From NCBI RefSeq assembly GCF_023715465.1, contig NZ_JAMBOE010000013.1, positions 62,001 through 126,000 on the forward strand: a stretch of DNA of 64,000 nt, given 5' to 3'. Of the stretch, positions 61,337 to 64,000 are shown piece after piece. Source of the stretch: Paenibacillus macerans (lineage in GTDB: Bacteria; Bacillota; Bacilli; Paenibacillales; Paenibacillaceae). Under the pieces are notes generated by a model. The model had not been told where the DNA came from. It searched no databases and saw only the letters and a list, made by a program, of their open reading frames with translations. Each line of letters opens with the position of its first letter. The stretch's first letter is position 1. Made by a program: the position numbers and the translations under genes.

Positions 61337-61362
61337 ATTTGCGGGGTTGTGACCCCGCAAAT
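61337..61362. terminator. Hairpin after ispH
   Basis: ATTTGCGGGGT / ACCCCGCAAAT perfect 11-bp stem, 4-base loop, 16 bp past the ispH stop. The T-run is short, so it is a weak terminator. Confidence 0.6.
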
Positions 61363-61377
61363 GTTGGAAATCGGACA

Positions 61378-62337
61378 TTATTCCTCTCTGTTGCGGGTGG
61401 CGGCTTTTACCGGAGGCAGCAGCTTTTTCATGTTCACCGTACGGATGAGTTCCCAGGTGGCCGGATTTTCCGGATCATATTGCTCCAGATAATGAATGAC
61501 TTCCTTCGTAATCGGCGTTGGCGTCGAAGCGCCCGCCGTGACCGCCACCTTCCGGACACCTTGCAGCCACTCCCGCTTGATCTCCGTGACATCGGCGATC
61601 CGGTACGCCGTTACGCCGGCGATCTCCTCGGACACTTGCGCGAGCCGGTTGGAGTTGTTGCTGCGCGGGTCGCCGACGACGATGACCAGGTCCGCCTGCC
61701 CCGCCTGCTCGGCGACGGCTTCCTGGCGCACTTGCGTCGCCAGGCAAATCTCGTTGTGCACCTCTGCCCCCGGGAACTTCTCCAGCAGCTTTTTCATGAT
61801 CTGCTTGATGTCCCATTGGCTCATCGTCGTCTGGTTCGTAATGACGATCTTGTCCGCAGCGATCCGCAAATCTTCGATCTCTGCTTCTTTCTCGATCAGA
61901 TGAACCTGCTCCGGAGCTACGCCGACCGCGCCTTCCGGCTCGGGATGGCCTTTTTTGCCGATGTAGATGACCTCGTACCCGTCCGCCACCTTTTCCTTGA
62001 TCAGCACGTGGGTTTTCGTCACATCCGGACAGGTGGCGTCAACGGTCGTGAGGCCTTTGTCGCGGGCTAATTTCCGGACCTCCGGCGACACCCCGTGGGC
62101 GGTAAAAATAACCGTCCCGCTCTCCACTTGCTCGAGGATCTCCATCCGGTTGGGCCCATCCAGCGTAATGATGCCCTCGTCTTCAAACGACTGCGTGACA
62201 TGGCTGTTGTGCACAATCATGCCCAATATATAAATCGGCCGCGGCAGATCCAGATTTTTGGCCGCCTGTCTTGCCAGCACCATCGCATCAACGACGCCGT
62301 AACAGTAGCCGCGCGGCGAAATTTTGATCACTTCCAT
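61378..62337 (-). CDS. ispH: 4-hydroxy-3-methylbut-2-enyl diphosphate reductase
   Basis: IspH is the last enzyme of the MEP isoprenoid pathway, a [4Fe-4S] protein giving IPP and DMAPP. The three cluster cysteines lie in ISPRGYCYGVVDAM, DATCPDVTKTH and NEICLATQVRQEA. Substrate-site motifs include HNSHVTQSFEDEG, FTAHGVSPEV, KKGHPEPEG and GDPRSNNSNRL, TAGASTPTPI. The 319-aa length is standard. The start at 62337, MEVIKISPRGYC, has AGGGA upstream and matches the family; the frame to 62361 is longer without support. It has no close partner. Confidence 0.96.
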   Translation of the reverse strand: MEVIKISPRGYCYGVVDAMVLARQAAKNLDLPRPIYILGMIVHNSHVTQSFEDEGIITLDGPNRMEILEQVESGTVIFTAHGVSPEVRKLARDKGLTTVDATCPDVTKTHVLIKEKVADGYEVIYIGKKGHPEPEGAVGVAPEQVHLIEKEAEIEDLRIAADKIVITNQTTMSQWDIKQIMKKLLEKFPGAEVHNEICLATQVRQEAVAEQAGQADLVIVVGDPRSNNSNRLAQVSEEIAGVTAYRIADVTEIKREWLQGVRKVAVTAGASTPTPITKEVIHYLEQYDPENPATWELIRTVNMKKLLPPVKAATRNREE

Positions 62338-62399
62338 GACTTTATCCCTGCTTTCTAGCACCCATATTTCCTGACGGAGGGAAGCAACTCTATTATAGC

Positions 62400-63857
62400 T
62401 TATTCCAGCAGGCCGTTAAAGCTGGCCGGGAGCCAGATGACAAATGTCGTGCCTTGACCGAGCTTGGTCATGACCTCCACCGAGCCATCATGTTCGTCGA
62501 TGATCCATTTGGCGATGGACAGGCCGAGCCCTGTGCCCTGAATCACACCGCGGGAAGGATCCGCGCGGTAGAAGCGCTCAAAAATATGCGGGACCTCGCT
62601 GCGGTCCATGCCGATGCCCGTGTCGGCGATGCGGATGCCGATTTGGTCCCCGGCGCGTACAGCATCGATGGTGACGCGGCCTTCCTCGGTATATTTGAAG
62701 GCATTTTCAATGAAAATAAACAGCATCTGCTGCAAATAATCTTTACTCCCCATGACGACGGCGCCATCCAGCGCATCCAGATTTCCGGTAATCCATTCAG
62801 CCTTGCGCGGCAGAAATTGGGCGCGGCGAACGACCTCTTCCAACACCGGCTGCAGCAGGAGCGGTTCCTTGGTCACCGTTTGCCCGGCGTCGGCGCGGGC
62901 CAGCGACAGCATATCGTTGACCAGCCGGCTCATCCGTTCGGATTCGGCGGAAATATCGCTGACCGCCTCGATGGAATAGGAACGAATCCTTTTTTCTTCG
63001 GCGGCATCGTGTTTTTCCGCTTCCGGGCTCCACATCTTTTTCAGCAAATCGACATTGCCGCGAATCGTGGTAAGCGGAGTCCTCAGCTCATGGGAGGCGT
63101 CCGAAACAAAACGCCGCTGCGCCGAATAAGCATCCTCCAACACCTTGTAAAACCCTTCGGTGCGTTCAAGCATGTTGTTTACGGTGCCGATCAGGCCGCC
63201 GATTTCGTCGTTCGGCCCGTCGTAGTCGATCCGCACGCTCAAATCGTTCCCCGTCTGAATCCCGTTTGCTGCCTCGATCACCTTGCCGATCGGCGCCATC
63301 GATTTGCGGGCCAGGAACAGGCCTAGCGAGCTGGCAATCACGATCGTAAACAGCGAGCCGAACAAAATTACGGTCCGCATCTGCTTCATCAACCGGTCTT
63401 CGGCGTTCGTATCCGCGGCCAACTGGAGCAGCCCAACGATGGTATGGTCGTTAAGTCCGAGAGCCCTTTCATATAACATATATGAATTTCCATTTATCGT
63501 GATAGATTGAAACTTACCGTTTTGGATTTCTTTCATCTCGGGTATGGGGAATTTGATTTTTCGTTCCGCCAGGCCTGGAGAGAGACGGTATGTCCCGATG
63601 ACATAGTTGTTAAGCTGCCAAAATATGCGGGCATCCTCCAGCCTGATGATTTGATCGGGGTCGAGCTGCATATCCCATCCCTGTGTGAGCGTAATGTTTT
63701 GTGTGCTAAGAATCTGGTCCGCTTGCTCAATAACTCTTTTCTTCACTTCTTGATACGTATTATAATTAACCAGCCCGTAAATCGATACGCTGAACAAAAT
63801 AAGCGTCACGGCCAGTATGCCGGTGTACCATGCGGTCAGCCGCAGCCGGATCGACAT
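62400..63857 (-). CDS. Sensor histidine kinase (ArlS/CssS-like)
   Basis: This 485-aa kinase has two helices (about residues 8-30 and 165-185) with a ~130-residue extracytoplasmic sensor between. A HAMP domain (SMAPIGKVIEAANGIQTGNDLSVRID) leads to the H-box RFVSDASHELRTPLTTIRGNV, then IFIENAFKYTEEG (N), DTGIGMDRSEVP (G1), FERFYRADPSRG (F) and GTGLGLSIAKWIIDEHDG (G2). One base separates it from the upstream response regulator stop, so they are co-transcribed. The stimulus is unknown. Confidence 0.93.
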   Translation of the reverse strand: MSIRLRLTAWYTGILAVTLILFSVSIYGLVNYNTYQEVKKRVIEQADQILSTQNITLTQGWDMQLDPDQIIRLEDARIFWQLNNYVIGTYRLSPGLAERKIKFPIPEMKEIQNGKFQSITINGNSYMLYERALGLNDHTIVGLLQLAADTNAEDRLMKQMRTVILFGSLFTIVIASSLGLFLARKSMAPIGKVIEAANGIQTGNDLSVRIDYDGPNDEIGGLIGTVNNMLERTEGFYKVLEDAYSAQRRFVSDASHELRTPLTTIRGNVDLLKKMWSPEAEKHDAAEEKRIRSYSIEAVSDISAESERMSRLVNDMLSLARADAGQTVTKEPLLLQPVLEEVVRRAQFLPRKAEWITGNLDALDGAVVMGSKDYLQQMLFIFIENAFKYTEEGRVTIDAVRAGDQIGIRIADTGIGMDRSEVPHIFERFYRADPSRGVIQGTGLGLSIAKWIIDEHDGSVEVMTKLGQGTTFVIWLPASFNGLLE

Positions 63858-63858
63858 G

Positions 63859-64000
63859 TTACGCGTCTCCTCTCAGAATGTAGCCGGCGCCGCGGATCGT
63901 TTGAATGAGCCGCTTGCCGCCGTGTTCCTCCGTTTTTTGGCGCAGCATGGCGATATACACCTCTAGCACATTCGATTCTCCGCTGTAATCGTAGCCCCAG
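63859..64000 (-). CDS. Response regulator, C-terminal part (OmpR type), cut by window end
   Basis: The last 46 codons of a winged-helix response regulator: WGYDYSGESNVLEVYIAML followed by RLIQTIRGAGYILRGDA and a stop. This is the recognition helix and wing of the OmpR/PhoB class (NVVDVYIxxLRxK...IxTVRGxGYxL). The rest lies beyond position 64000. It is directly followed by its cognate histidine kinase. Confidence 0.9.
   Translation of the reverse strand, partial: WGYDYSGESNVLEVYIAMLRQKTEEHGGKRLIQTIRGAGYILRGDA

Overview
The window is a chromosomal segment of a Gram-positive, endospore-forming bacterium, most likely Paenibacillus or a close relative in the Paenibacillaceae. The evidence is the sporulation-linked trio prkA, yhbH and spoVR, strong AGGAGG-type ribosome binding sites, frequent TTG and GTG starts, an AbrB-type regulator, Bacillus-type LexA and GlnR operators, and Paenibacillus-style sugar ABC transporters. 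Most of the segment is GC-rich by eye. One block, about 14.83-28.6 kb, is clearly AT-rich and looks acquired.

Layout. 0-3.3 kb: a hypothetical protein, a DUF423 membrane protein and two tandem DegV fatty-acid-binding proteins. 3.3-11.0 kb: a leftward respiratory nitrate reductase operon (narGHJI) preceded by three unusual small genes, one hemerythrin-like. 11.4-14.0 kb: divergent yhbH-spoVR. 14.5-28.5 kb: a truncated aldo/keto reductase, then a leftward polymorphic-toxin island. It contains a secreted Ig-like/FnIII protein, a 1,981-residue secreted YD-repeat (Rhs/WapA-like) protein with a colicin-D-like C-terminal tRNase, its adjacent immunity gene, and a row of orphan immunity genes separated by decayed toxin tips and terminators. 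28.9-36.0 kb: a MacB-type ABC efflux operon with membrane-fusion and TolC-like proteins, and its two-component system. 36.1-38.0 kb: prkA. 38.2-38.6 kb: tandem 167-bp MITE-like elements. 38.7-44.7 kb: a DUF2161 nuclease-like protein, an aminotransferase-fold protein lacking the PLP lysine, a phosphodiester glycosidase pair, an AbrB-like regulator, an acetyltransferase and trmL. 44.9-46.0 kb: serC. 46.5-54.9 kb: a carbohydrate module with an epimerase-like protein, a GH94 phosphorylase, two permeases, a binding lipoprotein and a LacI regulator with visible operators. 55.2-56.7 kb: an IS4-like remnant and an IS1595-like transposase gene with two LexA boxes. 57.3-64.0 kb: glnA with two GlnR/TnrA boxes, DAHP synthase, a secreted CAP protein, ispH, and a histidine kinase/response regulator pair cut by the window end.

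How the genes work together: narGHJI makes the anaerobic nitrate respiratory complex. The GH94 locus imports an oligosaccharide by ABC transport and phosphorolyses it, under LacI control. The ABC/HlyD/TolC-like set is an export system with a dedicated sensor. The Rhs island is a contact-type toxin locus that has kept immunity genes for toxins it no longer encodes intact. The two most notable signals are the SOS-type promoter in front of a transposase-like gene that seems to lack its first catalytic Asp, and the layered toxin/immunity archive.
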